Positions 1-8,696 are shown, counted from the stretch's first letter. The stretch: DNA of 18,185 bases from DASXMR01 sp036495525 (GCA_036495525.1 DASXMR010000109.1:1-18185); one strand, 5' to 3'. Numbers and translations are program-made. The notes: generated by a model not told the origin, from the sequence alone.

Positions 1-1545
<1,545 letters not shown>

Positions 1546-1575
1546 GCCGCCCTGCGCTCGCGAGCGCTGCGGCCA

Positions 1576-1594
1576 GGCCGGCCCGAGGCCGGCC
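1576..1594 (+). terminator. possible GC-rich hairpin after acnA
   Basis: An 8-bp arm GGCCGGCC (1576-1583) is separated by a 3-nt loop from an identical self-complementary arm (1587-1594), 30 nt after the acnA stop. There is no T-tract. It could attenuate transcription between acnA and the MFS gene, but such short GC palindromes are frequent by chance here. Confidence 0.35.
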
Positions 1595-1644
1595 AGCCGT
1601 CCGGGCTGCGGCTAGGCGAGCTGCTGCTGGTCGCCGGCATCCTG

Positions 1645-2814
1645 GTGCTGGCGATCAACCTGCGGATCTCGATCACCAGCCTGCCGCCGCTGTTCCCGGA
1701 GTTCGCCCACCCGGCCGCGCTGCACCTGTCGGTCGGCGCGGAGTCCCTTCTCGCCGCCGTGCCGGTGGTGTGCTTCGGAGTGTTCTCCGGCGTCGCCGCG
1801 CCGCTCGCCCGGCGGCTCGGCGAGGAACGTGTGCTGGGCGCGGCGCTGCTGCTGCTGGCCGCCGGGCTGCTGCTGCGCGGCGCGGCGCCCGGCGCGCTGC
1901 TCTTCCCCGGCACGGCGCTGGCCGCCGCCGCGATCGCGCTGCTCAACGTGCTGCTGCCGAGCCTGATCAAGCGCCGGCGCCCGGCCCAGGCCGGACTGCT
2001 GATCGGCCTGTACCTGCTGCTGCTCGGGATCGGCGGGATCATCGGCTCGCTGGCCGCCGTGCCGCTGTTCAGCGCGGCCGGCGGCGGCAGCGCCGGAGTC
2101 CGGCTGACGCTCGGGATCTGGGCGCTCCCAGCGCTGGCCGCTGCCGCGCTCTGGCTGCCGCAGTTCCGGTTCCGTACCCGTCCTGGCAGCTCGGCCAGCC
2201 ACGGCGTGCTGGCGCTCGGGCGGCACGCGCTGGCCTGGCAGGCGACCGCGTTCATGGGCCTGCAGAGCCTGCTCTACTACGCGGCGCTGTCCTGGTTCCC
2301 GACGATGTTCCGCGACCGCGGGATCAGCGCGGTGCACGCCGGCGACCTGCTGGCGCTCATGAACCTCGGCAACGCGGTCACCGCGATGCTGATGCCGATG
2401 CTCGCGCACCGCACCCCGGACCAGCGCCGGCTCGTCAGCGCCGCGCTGGTGATGATGGGCGCCGGGCTGACCGGGGCGGCGTTCGCGCCGGTCGCGGTCG
2501 TCGTGCCGGCGACGTTCCTGCTCGGCCTCGGGCAGGGCGCGACGCTCGGCCTGTCCATCTTCATCTTCACCGCGCGCGCACCCGACCCGGTGACATCGGC
2601 GTCGCTGTCCGCGTTCGGCCAGGGCGGCGGCTACCTGATCGCCAGCACCGGCCCGCTGCTGATCGGGCTGCTGCACTCGGCCACCGGCGGCTGGTCGGTG
2701 CCGGTCGCCGTGCTGCTGGCCGTCGCCGTGCTCGCCCTGGTCAGCGGCCTGCTCGCGGCCAGGGACCGGACTCTGCCCGCAGCCGGGTTAATCCCCTCTG
2801 GCCGGCCAGCCTGA
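1645..2814 (+). CDS. MFS transporter, CynX/NimT-like
   Basis: Predicted 12-helix inner-membrane transporter of the major facilitator superfamily. The N-terminal phrase INLRISITSLPPLFPEF, the R-R loop after helix 2 (LARRLGEERV), and the long hydrophobic segments throughout resemble the cyanate/nitroimidazole branch (CynX/NimT, COG2807). The substrate cannot be read from sequence. The start is doubtful. The first ATG/GTG/TTG is GTG 1645, which would cut transmembrane helix 1: the in-frame codons just before it (1612-1644) encode L-G-E-L-L-L-V-A-G-I, the expected beginning of that helix. The frame is open back to the acnA stop without a standard start codon, so initiation from an upstream CTG, or a sequence error, is likely. 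It contains one TTA codon near the C-terminus (2788-2790). It lies on the same strand as acnA with a 99-nt gap, and a strong hairpin follows directly after its stop. Confidence 0.9.
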   Translation: MLAINLRISITSLPPLFPEFAHPAALHLSVGAESLLAAVPVVCFGVFSGVAAPLARRLGEERVLGAALLLLAAGLLLRGAAPGALLFPGTALAAAAIALLNVLLPSLIKRRRPAQAGLLIGLYLLLLGIGGIIGSLAAVPLFSAAGGGSAGVRLTLGIWALPALAAAALWLPQFRFRTRPGSSASHGVLALGRHALAWQATAFMGLQSLLYYAALSWFPTMFRDRGISAVHAGDLLALMNLGNAVTAMLMPMLAHRTPDQRRLVSAALVMMGAGLTGAAFAPVAVVVPATFLLGLGQGATLGLSIFIFTARAPDPVTSASLSAFGQGGGYLIASTGPLLIGLLHSATGGWSVPVAVLLAVAVLALVSGLLAARDRTLPAAGLIPSGRPA

Positions 2815-2840
2815 CCGGCGCGACCCGGCCGTCGCGCCGG
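2815..2840. terminator. perfect 10-bp hairpin between convergent genes
   Basis: The arms CCGGCGCGAC (2815-2824) and GTCGCGCCGG (2831-2840) are exactly complementary with a 6-nt loop. The hairpin begins at the base after the MFS stop codon and lies between convergent genes, so it probably ends transcription, perhaps from both sides. There is no U-tract, as is usual for actinobacterial terminators. Confidence 0.65.
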
Positions 2841-2923
2841 GCCGCTGGTGGCTCACAGGGCCTGGCCCGGCCCGTTCCCGGTCGCGGTGTCATGCGCCTG
2901 CCGGACAGCAGGCTCTCGCGGAG

Positions 2924-4051
2924 TCAGCCGCTGCCCAGCGAGAACCGGAGCGTGGCGGCGACGCCATCCAGCGGCCGGGCGATGCCGCCGCACGCCGCCG
3001 GATCCCCGGCAGTGACCAGGTCATCCGGCAGGAAATGCAGCTCGGCATCGGTGCGGACGATGGCCCTGACAATGGCGGCATCGGCGCGATCGAGCACTGG
3101 CTCGGCCACGCCCCAGTCCGCCAGCTCGTCCCGGCCCGCCGCGAGCTCGTTACCGGCAGGCCCGATCCACGCCGTCGCGGTCGAGGACGGATTGTCGGCG
3201 ATGAACAGGTCCGAGACCTGCCCGTCACGCAGCGCGGTCATGGTCGCGGCCATGCCCTGCACGGCCTGGCCGCTGGCCAGTCCGGCCTGCCAGGCATCGA
3301 ACCGGGCCCGCACCTCGCGGCTGGCCCAGTCGGCCAGCGCGCGATCCGCGGCTTCAGCCATGACCTGGCTGTCCGCCGTTACCTCCTCGTCGACAAGCGC
3401 CGCCAACTCCCGCAGCGGCTCGGCAAGATGGTCGAGCAGCAGCGACCGGACCCGCACATCGCCGGCCACCACGACGTGCCGGGCGCCGGCCCGATCGGCC
3501 GCCTTGGTCACCTCGGCCGCCAGCGTCCTGGCGTTCTCGCTCCAGGTCTCCTCCACACTGCGCTGATGGCGGTCCTCCGACCAGCCCCCGGCCCGCGCCT
3601 TGTGGATGGGCCACTGGCGGCCGGATATCCAGTCCCGCCACTGCTGGCCGTTACCGCCGACCGCCACTAGCTCGCCGCCAGCACGGGTCGCGCTCACCCG
3701 GACGTGCGGGATCGGCGGCCGGTGCTGGGCCATCAGCGGCATCAGGTGCGGAAGCATGGCCAGCCGCGCGATCTCGCGGCGCGGCGGCGCGTCCAGCGCC
3801 CCGTCGAAGACGACATCACCGTCGCGGGCGAACACGGCCCGGCCGACCGCGACGTCGCTGGCATCCTCGACCACCTCGCCGACCGCATCGAGCGAGGCCG
3901 GGCTGGCCCCGGCCTCCGCGAGCCGGTCGCGGGCCTGACGCCAGCGGATCCTGACGGCGTCCGGATTTTCCCTGACCCGGTCGGTATCGAGATATACCGA
4001 GACGTAATTCCCGATCGTGTCGTAGAGCGGGCGCAGCATTTCCAGCTTCAC
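2924..4051 (-). CDS. Rv2629-like protein, bacterial archaeo-eukaryotic release factor family (baeRF2/Vms1-type)
   Basis: A 375-residue cytoplasmic protein resembling Mycobacterium Rv2629 and the baeRF2 group, which share the fold of eRF1/Vms1. Family relatives act on, or are proposed to act on, peptidyl-tRNA of stalled ribosomes; the role of this one is inferred. Seen: N-terminal MLRPLYDTIGNYVSVYLDTDR; a central segment PIHKARAGGWSEDRHQR (residues 148-164) that matches the variable GGQ-equivalent loop of the family; MTALRDGQVSDLFIAD at 271-286; and a C-terminal domain ending LDGVAATLRFSL. A canonical GGQ is absent; Q163 follows the Gly-Gly by several residues. The start is GTG at 4049-4051, supported by GGAGGAGG on the minus strand 9 nt upstream. 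An internal ATG at 4037-4039 lacks such a site. The gene stands alone on its strand, divergent from dxs and convergent with the MFS gene. Confidence 0.87.
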   Translation of the reverse strand: MKLEMLRPLYDTIGNYVSVYLDTDRVRENPDAVRIRWRQARDRLAEAGASPASLDAVGEVVEDASDVAVGRAVFARDGDVVFDGALDAPPRREIARLAMLPHLMPLMAQHRPPIPHVRVSATRAGGELVAVGGNGQQWRDWISGRQWPIHKARAGGWSEDRHQRSVEETWSENARTLAAEVTKAADRAGARHVVVAGDVRVRSLLLDHLAEPLRELAALVDEEVTADSQVMAEAADRALADWASREVRARFDAWQAGLASGQAVQGMAATMTALRDGQVSDLFIADNPSSTATAWIGPAGNELAAGRDELADWGVAEPVLDRADAAIVRAIVRTDAELHFLPDDLVTAGDPAACGGIARPLDGVAATLRFSLGSG

Positions 4052-4060
4052 CGAAGGTCG

Positions 4061-4068
4061 CCTCCTCC
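4061..4068 (-). promoter_or_regulatory. Shine-Dalgarno that decides the GTG start of the Rv2629-like gene
   Basis: The minus strand reads GGAGGAGG, with 9 nt to GTG 4051. It is the best ribosome site in the neighbourhood and favours this GTG over the downstream ATG. Confidence 0.75.
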
Positions 4069-4276
4069 CGGCGCACCCGGCGGCCTACCCGGCCAGGCCA
4101 GCGGCAACCTACAGACGGCCCGATGCCGCCGGCCGGCGGCAGGACGACTGGCGGGCGCATCGGCTGGCGGTCCGGCCGGAACCCGAGTGCCGCGTGCGCG
4201 GCCGGCCCGAGCCGCGTCAGGAGCGCCGAAACCCCGGCAGGCCGGGCGTACGGTGAGTCGGGCTGGGCGCCCGAAC

Positions 4277-4282
4277 TAGACT
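4277..4282 (+). promoter_or_regulatory. candidate -10 element upstream of dxs
   Basis: TAGACT fits the TANNNT pattern of actinobacterial housekeeping promoters and lies 60 nt before the dxs GTG. A weak -35 candidate, TGAGTC (4254-4259), lies 17 nt upstream. The remaining divergent interval (4052-4341) shows only an 18-bp self-complementary block at 4124-4141 and no recognisable riboswitch. Confidence 0.35.
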
Positions 4283-4330
4283 CGGGTGAATTCGGCGGGC
4301 TGCAGGCCCTTCGGCCCGGGGACGACCACG

Positions 4331-4335
4331 AGGAG
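4331..4335 (+). promoter_or_regulatory. Shine-Dalgarno of dxs
   Basis: AGGAG lies 6 nt before GTG 4342. It selects this GTG over the upstream in-frame ATG at 4123, which would add 73 unconserved residues. Confidence 0.75.
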
Positions 4336-4341
4336 TGCCAG

Positions 4342-6258
4342 GTGTCACTGCTGGAGACGATCTGCAGTCCACGGGACCTCAAGAAGCTGGGCGCCGGCGA
4401 CCTGCCGCAGCTAGCCGCCGAGATCCGTGACTTCCTGATCCAGGCGGTCGCCAAGAACGGCGGCCATCTCGGGCCCAATCTCGGCGTGGTGGAGCTGACC
4501 ATCGCCTTGCACCGGGTCTTCGACTCGCCCGTCGACCGGCTCGTCTTCGACACCGGCCACCAGTCGTACGTGCACAAGCTGCTGACCGGCCGCCAGGCGG
4601 GCTTTGACCAGCTCAAGCATCGCGGCGGCGTGTCCGGCTACCCGAATCAGGCCGAGTCCGAGCACGACATCGTGGAGAACTCGCACGCCTCGACGAGCCT
4701 GTCCTACGCCGACGGGCTGGCCAAGGCCTACGAGCTGCGCGGCGAGACGCACCGCGCGGTGGTCGCCGTCATCGGCGACGGCGCGCTGACCGGCGGGATG
4801 GCCTGGGAAGCGCTGAACAACATCGCGGCGGCGAAGGACCGGCGGGTGGTCATCGTCGTCAACGACAACGGCCGTTCCTACAGCCCGACGATCGGCGGCC
4901 TGGCCAATCACCTGGCCACCGTGCGGGTGTCACAGCGCTACGAGCACGTGCTGGAGTACATCAAGACCACTGTCTCCAACGCGCCGCTGGTCGGCCCGCC
5001 ACTGTTCGACACGCTGCACGGGATCAAGAAGGGCCTCAAGGACGTCCTGCAGCCGCAGGTGATGTTCGAGGACCTGGGGCTGAAGTACCTCGGCCCGATC
5101 GACGGGCACGACGAGCAGGCGATGGAGTACGCGCTGCGCCGGGCGCGCGATTTCGGCGGCCCCGTGCTGGTGCACGTGATGACCCGCAAGGGCTTCGGCT
5201 ACCCGCCGGCCGAGAACGACCCGGCCGACTGCCTGCACCAGATCGGCACGTTCGACCCGCTGACCGGGACGCCGACGCCGTCGGGCAAGCGGAGCTGGAC
5301 GAGCGTGTTCAGCGACGAGATGGTCAGGATCGGGGCAGGGCGGCCGGATGTGGTGGCGATCACCGCGGCGATGCTGCACCCGACCGGCCTGGCCCCCTTC
5401 GCGCAGGCGTACCCGGACCGTATCTACGACGTCGGCATCGCCGAGCAGCACGCGATGACCTCGGCTGCCGGGCTGGCGCTCGGCGGCCTGCACCCGGTCG
5501 TCGCGGTGTACTCGACGTTCCTGAACCGGGCGTTCGACCAGGTGCTGCTCGACATCGCGCTGCACCGGCTGCCGGTGACGATCGTGCTCGACCGGGCGGG
5601 AGTGACCGGCCCGGACGGGCCGAGCCACAACGGCATGTGGGACGGGTCGATCATGCAGGTCGTGCCCGGCATGCGGATCGCTGCGCCGAGGGACGCGAGC
5701 CGGGTGAGCGAGCTGCTGAACGAGGCGGTCGCGGTGAGCGACGGCCCGACCGTGGTCCGCTACCCGAAGGGCACCGTCGGCGACGAGGCCGAGCCGGTCG
5801 GCAAGCTCGGCGGGATGGACGTGCTGGCCCGGCCGGCCGACGGGCTAGCCAGCGATGTGCTGCTGGTCGGCGCCGGCCCGATGTCGGTCGTCAGCCTGCA
5901 GGTCGCCAGCCGGCTCGCCAGCCAGGGCATCGGGGTGACCGTGGTCGACCCGCGGTGGCTCAAGCCGGTGGACCCGGCGCTGGTGGACGCCGCCCGCCAG
6001 CACCGGCTCGTCGCCGTGGTCGAGGACAACGGCCGGTCCGGCGGCTTCGGCGACGCGGTCTGCCGGCTGCTGCGCGACAGCGATGTGTACGTGCCGGCCA
6101 GGACGTTCGGGCTGCCGCAGGAGTTCATCGAGCACGCGGACCGGGCGGAGATCCTCACCGACATGGGCCTGACGCCGCAGCACCTGGCCATCAAGATCAC
6201 CGAGGCGGTGTCCAGGCTCGCCCCGGAGCCGGCCCGCCAGCAGGAGCATCAGGCCTGA
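4342..6258 (+). CDS. dxs: 1-deoxy-D-xylulose-5-phosphate synthase
   Basis: Thiamine-diphosphate enzyme condensing pyruvate and glyceraldehyde-3-phosphate to DXP, the first step of the MEP isoprenoid pathway and also a thiamine/pyridoxal precursor route. The 638 residues match the family length. Seen in order: NGGHLGPNLGVVELTIALH with the catalytic-region His; TGHQSYVHKLLTGR; SEHDIVENSHASTSLSYADGLAKA; the ThDP/Mg motif GDGALTGGMAWEALN near 145; IDGHD; then the transketolase pyrimidine domain with GIAEQHA (Glu368, equivalent to the catalytic Glu of the E. coli enzyme), YSTFLNRAFDQ and GVTGPDGPSHNG; then the C-terminal domain. All key residues look intact. The GTG start begins VSLLETICSPRDLKKL, the usual actinobacterial N-terminus, with a good Shine-Dalgarno. 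The amidase gene follows after 15 nt and may be co-transcribed, though no functional link is evident. Confidence 0.98.
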   Translation: MSLLETICSPRDLKKLGAGDLPQLAAEIRDFLIQAVAKNGGHLGPNLGVVELTIALHRVFDSPVDRLVFDTGHQSYVHKLLTGRQAGFDQLKHRGGVSGYPNQAESEHDIVENSHASTSLSYADGLAKAYELRGETHRAVVAVIGDGALTGGMAWEALNNIAAAKDRRVVIVVNDNGRSYSPTIGGLANHLATVRVSQRYEHVLEYIKTTVSNAPLVGPPLFDTLHGIKKGLKDVLQPQVMFEDLGLKYLGPIDGHDEQAMEYALRRARDFGGPVLVHVMTRKGFGYPPAENDPADCLHQIGTFDPLTGTPTPSGKRSWTSVFSDEMVRIGAGRPDVVAITAAMLHPTGLAPFAQAYPDRIYDVGIAEQHAMTSAAGLALGGLHPVVAVYSTFLNRAFDQVLLDIALHRLPVTIVLDRAGVTGPDGPSHNGMWDGSIMQVVPGMRIAAPRDASRVSELLNEAVAVSDGPTVVRYPKGTVGDEAEPVGKLGGMDVLARPADGLASDVLLVGAGPMSVVSLQVASRLASQGIGVTVVDPRWLKPVDPALVDAARQHRLVAVVEDNGRSGGFGDAVCRLLRDSDVYVPARTFGLPQEFIEHADRAEILTDMGLTPQHLAIKITEAVSRLAPEPARQQEHQA

Positions 6259-6273
6259 CCGGCGCCCGCCGAC

Positions 6274-6852
6274 ATGACCGAGCTGACGTGGCTGGACGCC
6301 ACGGCGCAGGCCAGTCTCGTGCGCACCGGCGAGGCGAGCCCCGCTGAGCTGGTCGAGGCGGCGATCAGCCGGATCGAGGCGGTGAATCCGCAGCTCGATG
6401 CCGTGCTGCGGACCAGATTCGACCAGGCCAGGGCCGAGGCGGCGGGTGAGCTGCCGGACGGGCCGTTCCGCGGCGTGCCGCTGCTGTTCAAGGACCTGGG
6501 CTGCACGGTCGAGGGCGAGGTGACTGCGTTCGGCCTCGGCCCGATGCGCGACCTGCCCTGGCCGGTGACTTCCTACCTCGCGGCGGCATTCCTGGCGGCC
6601 GGATTCGTCCCGCTTGGCCGCACGAATGTGCCGGAGCTGGGTACCACGGTGACCACCGAGGCGCGCAGCTTTCCCGCCGCCCGGAACCCTTGGGACCCCA
6701 CCCGGTCCACCGGCGGCTCGTCGGGCGGGTCGGCGGCCGCGGTCGCGAGCGGGATGGTGCCGGCCGCGCACGCCAACGACGGGGCGGGTCCATCCGCATC
6801 CCGGCCAGCGAGTGCGGCCTGGTCGGCCTCAAGCCGACCCGCGGCCGGGTGA
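6274..6852 (+). CDS. amidase N-terminal fragment as the sequence stands
   Basis: The 192-residue open frame of the broken amidase. Residues 1-170 are genuine amidase sequence with Lys73 and the GGSSGGS loop. The last 22 residues (Ala/Ser/Pro/Gly-rich) are out of frame. It lacks the nucleophile and cannot be a working amidase by itself. Confidence 0.6.
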   Translation: MTELTWLDATAQASLVRTGEASPAELVEAAISRIEAVNPQLDAVLRTRFDQARAEAAGELPDGPFRGVPLLFKDLGCTVEGEVTAFGLGPMRDLPWPVTSYLAAAFLAAGFVPLGRTNVPELGTTVTTEARSFPAARNPWDPTRSTGGSSGGSAAAVASGMVPAAHANDGAGPSASRPASAAWSASSRPAAG

Positions 6853-7697
6853 GCCAGGGCCCGATGGTCGGTGAGGGCTGGGCCGGCGGCACGATCGACG
6901 GAGCGGTGACCCGCAGTGTCCGCGATGCCGCCGCGATCCTGGACGCGATCAGCGGCTGGCACGCAGGCGAGCCGTACTACGCGCCCCCGCTGCCGCGGCC
7001 GCTCGCGCAGGAGGTCGGCGCCGGCCCTGGCCGGCTGCGGGTCGGCTTCATCGACCGGCCGCCGGGCGACGCCTACCTGGACGACCAGCAGTGCCGCGCC
7101 GCGGTCGCCGCGGCCGCGCAGCTGCTGGAACAGCTCGGGCATCACGTGGAGCAGTCCGCGCCCGCTGCCTTGTTCGACGAGGAATTCACCCGGCACTTCA
7201 CGACCATCATCGCTGGCGATACCGAAGCGACCCTCCAGGCGTTCGAGCTGCTGCTCGGCCGGCCGATCGGCGACGAGGAGATCGAGCCGCGCAATGCCGC
7301 CTACCGGCACGGCGGCCGGGCGCTGCCGGCCACGGCCTACCTGCAGAGCCGGGCGTGGATCGGGATCTGGGTGCGGCGGATGGCCGACTGGTGGAAGGGC
7401 TACGACCTGCTGCTGACGCCGACCCTTGGGGCGCCGCCGCCAGAACTCGGCTGGTTCACCGCCGCCGGGGCGCAGGCGGAAGGACGGCGGATCGTCAGCT
7501 TCATTCCTTACACGGCGCAGTTCAACATGACCGGCCAGCCAGCGGTCAGCCTGCCGCTGCACTGGACGCCCGCTGGCCTGCCGGTCGGCGTGCAGCTCGT
7601 GGCTGCCTACGGGCGGGAGGACCTGCTGGTCCGGGTGGCGAGCCAGCTCGAGCAGGCCGCACCCTGGTCGCAGCGCCACCCGCCAGTGCACGCCTAG
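6783..7697 (+). CDS. amidase C-terminal fragment as the sequence stands
   Basis: The out-of-frame remainder beginning at the nucleophile motif G-G-S-I-R. It contains GLKPTRGRVS, TIDGAVTRSVRDAAAILDAISG, DLLLTPTLGAPPP, and the late FNMTGQPAVSLPLHWTPAGLPVGVQLVA block that closes the amidase fold. The frame is open upstream to a GTG-type start at 6690, but the residues before 6783 are not amidase-like, so no true start is visible. Confidence 0.6.
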   Translation, partial: GGSIRIPASECGLVGLKPTRGRVSQGPMVGEGWAGGTIDGAVTRSVRDAAAILDAISGWHAGEPYYAPPLPRPLAQEVGAGPGRLRVGFIDRPPGDAYLDDQQCRAAVAAAAQLLEQLGHHVEQSAPAALFDEEFTRHFTTIIAGDTEATLQAFELLLGRPIGDEEIEPRNAAYRHGGRALPATAYLQSRAWIGIWVRRMADWWKGYDLLLTPTLGAPPPELGWFTAAGAQAEGRRIVSFIPYTAQFNMTGQPAVSLPLHWTPAGLPVGVQLVAAYGREDLLVRVASQLEQAAPWSQRHPPVHA

Positions 7698-7732
7698 ACC
7701 GGCCATCCTCGGTCGCGCCGGCCGGGCTGCCC

Positions 7733-7765
7733 ACGGCCCGCCGCCAGTTTTCGGCGGCGGGCCGT
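7733..7765. terminator. 13-bp perfect hairpin after the amidase gene
   Basis: The arms ACGGCCCGCCGCC (7733-7745) and GGCGGCGGGCCGT (7753-7765) are fully complementary with loop AGTTTTC. It lies between convergent genes. A close copy of the arms occurs at 8598-8634 after the second secreted-protein gene, so it belongs to the duplicated unit and may mainly serve the minus strand. Confidence 0.8.
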
Positions 7766-7774
7766 GCCTTATCC

Positions 7775-7803
7775 GGTCCTGGCCCGCCTGGCGGGCCAGG
7801 ACC
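7775..7803. terminator. second hairpin, 14-bp arms with 1-nt centre
   Basis: GGTCCTGGCCCGCC (7775-7788) is exactly complementary to 7790-7803 around a single T. It lies 9 nt after the previous hairpin and 21 nt from the stop of the minus-strand gene. Together they form a strong two-way terminator. Confidence 0.7.
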
Positions 7804-7824
7804 ACCGGGCGGGGCCGGCGGCGG

Positions 7825-8382
7825 TTACAGCCTGACCGGGCCGCTCGCGTTAATGATGATCTGGGCAGCGGCTGGCGGCTTCTTCTGCGAGCACTTGCCA
7901 GCCGAGGTGCGCCGGGCGACCGCGAGGATGCTGACGTGGTAGGTGCCGTGCCCGCTGATCCCCTTGAACCTGCCGGTTCCGCCAAACAGCCGGTAGGTGC
8001 CGTGCTGGCTGGTGGTCAGCAGGCAGGTCTTGGGGTTGACCTTGGTCGGGCCGGTGCCGTTGGAGTGCCTGAGCTTGAACGTGCCGCCGGGCGTCACGAT
8101 CAGGTCGGTGTTGCCCTTGCCTTCGTGGTCGACGCCGCCGGCGGTGAACGCGCCTGTTGCCAGGAAGCTCGCCCTGCTGGACGCGAAAGACGTATCGATC
8201 AGCCGGAAGTGCTCCGTGCCCGAGGCGGCCTTCGCAGCTGGCTTTGCGGCACCGTGCTTTGCGGCACCGTGCTTTGCGGCACCGTGCGGCGCGGCACTCG
8301 CTGCGGTGACCCCCGCGAGCACGACAGCCCCCGCGGCCGCCATCGTGGCGGCGACGGCGGCGAGCCGGTGGAATTTACGCAT
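7825..8382 (-). CDS. secreted beta-barrel-like protein, copy A
   Basis: A 185-residue exported protein of unknown function. Residues 1-30 are a Sec signal peptide: MRKFHR, a hydrophobic Ala/Val core, and an ASA-type cleavage site near 30. Then come three HGAAK repeats and a conserved domain: GTEHFRLIDTSF, FTAGGVDHEGKGNTDLIVTPGGTFK, and GTYRLFGGTGRFKGISGHGTYHV. The G-T-G-R-F-x-G-x-S-G-x-G-T-Y wording resembles the small beta-barrels of the allene-oxide-cyclase-like/calycin type; this is inference. Two cysteines (TCLL, GKCS) could form a disulfide outside the cell. The ATG start has GGGGAGGT 6 nt upstream. Its neighbour copy B is a paralog with the same leader, operator and terminator, so the whole unit was duplicated. 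The operator at 8475-8507 suggests LuxR-type control. Confidence 0.9.
   Translation of the reverse strand: MRKFHRLAAVAATMAAAGAVVLAGVTAASAAPHGAAKHGAAKHGAAKPAAKAASGTEHFRLIDTSFASSRASFLATGAFTAGGVDHEGKGNTDLIVTPGGTFKLRHSNGTGPTKVNPKTCLLTTSQHGTYRLFGGTGRFKGISGHGTYHVSILAVARRTSAGKCSQKKPPAAAQIIINASGPVRL
8241..8285 (-). repeat. three perfect 15-bp tandem repeats inside secreted protein A
   Basis: GCTTTGCGGCACCGT (plus strand) occurs three times at 8241, 8256 and 8271. It encodes three HGAAK pentapeptides just after the signal peptide. Copy B has a different, non-repetitive linker here, so the array arose after the duplication or was lost in B. It is likely to vary in copy number. Confidence 0.9.
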
Positions 8383-8388
8383 GAACGG

Positions 8389-8396
8389 ACCTCCCC
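8389..8396 (-). promoter_or_regulatory. Shine-Dalgarno of secreted protein A
   Basis: The minus strand reads GGGGAGGT, 6 nt before the ATG at 8382. The same block is kept at 9243-9250 before copy B, where it decides the ATG at 9236 over a longer in-frame start at 9329. Confidence 0.8.
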
Positions 8397-8474
8397 AGTG
8401 GCCCCGGCGCGCCCTGGCCTGTCCCTGGCGCTGGCCGGACGGATCCCAGCGTGACCGGCGGGAACGCGCACGGC

Positions 8475-8507
8475 ACTAGGGCAGGCCCCTAGCCCGCGGA
8501 ACTAGGG
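8475..8507 (-). promoter_or_regulatory. three-half-site CTAGGG operator upstream of secreted protein A
   Basis: On the plus strand CTAGGG (8476-8481), CCCTAG (8487-8492) and CTAGGG (8502-8507) are separated by 5 and 9 nt. The layout and distance to the start codon (about 93 nt) are the same as at 9328-9360 before copy B. The CCCTAG-N9-CTAGGG part recurs at 9646-9666 near the LuxR regulator. Probably an activator-binding region. The rest of 8383-8696 holds a conserved leader block (8438-8451, GGACGGATCCCAGC, also at 9290-9303) and the hairpin at 8598-8634, but no gene I can support. Confidence 0.75.
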
Positions 8508-8597
8508 CCAGCCTCGTCGGCCCCTGCCGCCCCTGGCAGCGCAGGGCCGGAGCTGCGGCGTGGCGCCGGTCCCACTGCGCTTGTGGACGCAGCTCGG

Positions 8598-8634
8598 CAC
8601 GGCCCGCCGCCGCAGCGAGCGGCAGCGGGCCGTG
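8598..8634. terminator. hairpin terminator downstream of secreted protein B
   Basis: CACGGCCCG (8598-8606) pairs with CGGGCCGTG (8626-8634), and the stem continues inward for 7 more positions with one mismatch around a 5-nt loop. It lies 63 nt beyond the stop of copy B and copies the sequence of the 7733-7765 hairpin beyond copy A. Confidence 0.7.
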
Positions 8635-8696
8635 ACGTCGTTCGCCAGGCGAGCCTGCCAGCCGGAAACCAGCCAGGGCCGCCAGGCCGGCCGCTG

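Larger units (their letters stand above)
6274..7697 (+). pseudogene. amidase-signature family protein, split by a -1 frameshift
   Basis: The two frames together encode a 474-residue amidase of normal length (Ser-cisSer-Lys amide hydrolase; substrate unknown). Part 1, in the frame of 6274, carries Lys73 (LLFKDLG) and the GGSSGGS loop with the cis-Ser near 149. It reads ...AHANDG and then drifts into nonsense, ending at 6852. Part 2, in the frame of 6783, resumes exactly with G-G-S-I-R-I-P-A-S-E-C-G-L-V-G-L-K-P and runs to TAG 7697. Adding one G to the G-run at 6781-6784 restores NDGGGSIRIPAS and puts the nucleophile Ser at 173, the spacing of 24 from the cis-Ser seen in the family. As written, no single polypeptide holds the full triad. 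Either a true pseudogene or a homopolymer sequencing error. The ATG 6274 start lies 15 nt after dxs and has no clear Shine-Dalgarno. Confidence 0.9.

Noticed and set aside
1612..2676. 354-codon minus-strand frame rich in Gln, Arg and Glu
   Set aside because: Antisense image of the hydrophobic MFS gene, with no ribosome site or family motif.
3630..3664. GGNGQQ string in the Rv2629-like protein as a GGQ motif
   Set aside because: It lies in a strand region before the expected loop; the AGGWS...Q segment 20 residues later fits the family position better.
4124..4141. 18-bp perfect palindrome upstream of dxs
   Set aside because: Pure G/C with no loop; such runs are expected in this base composition, and nothing ties it to a regulator.
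6690..6790. Programmed frameshift in the amidase
   Set aside because: No slippery heptamer with downstream structure is evident. A lost base in a G-run explains it, and no amidases are known to me to use such recoding.
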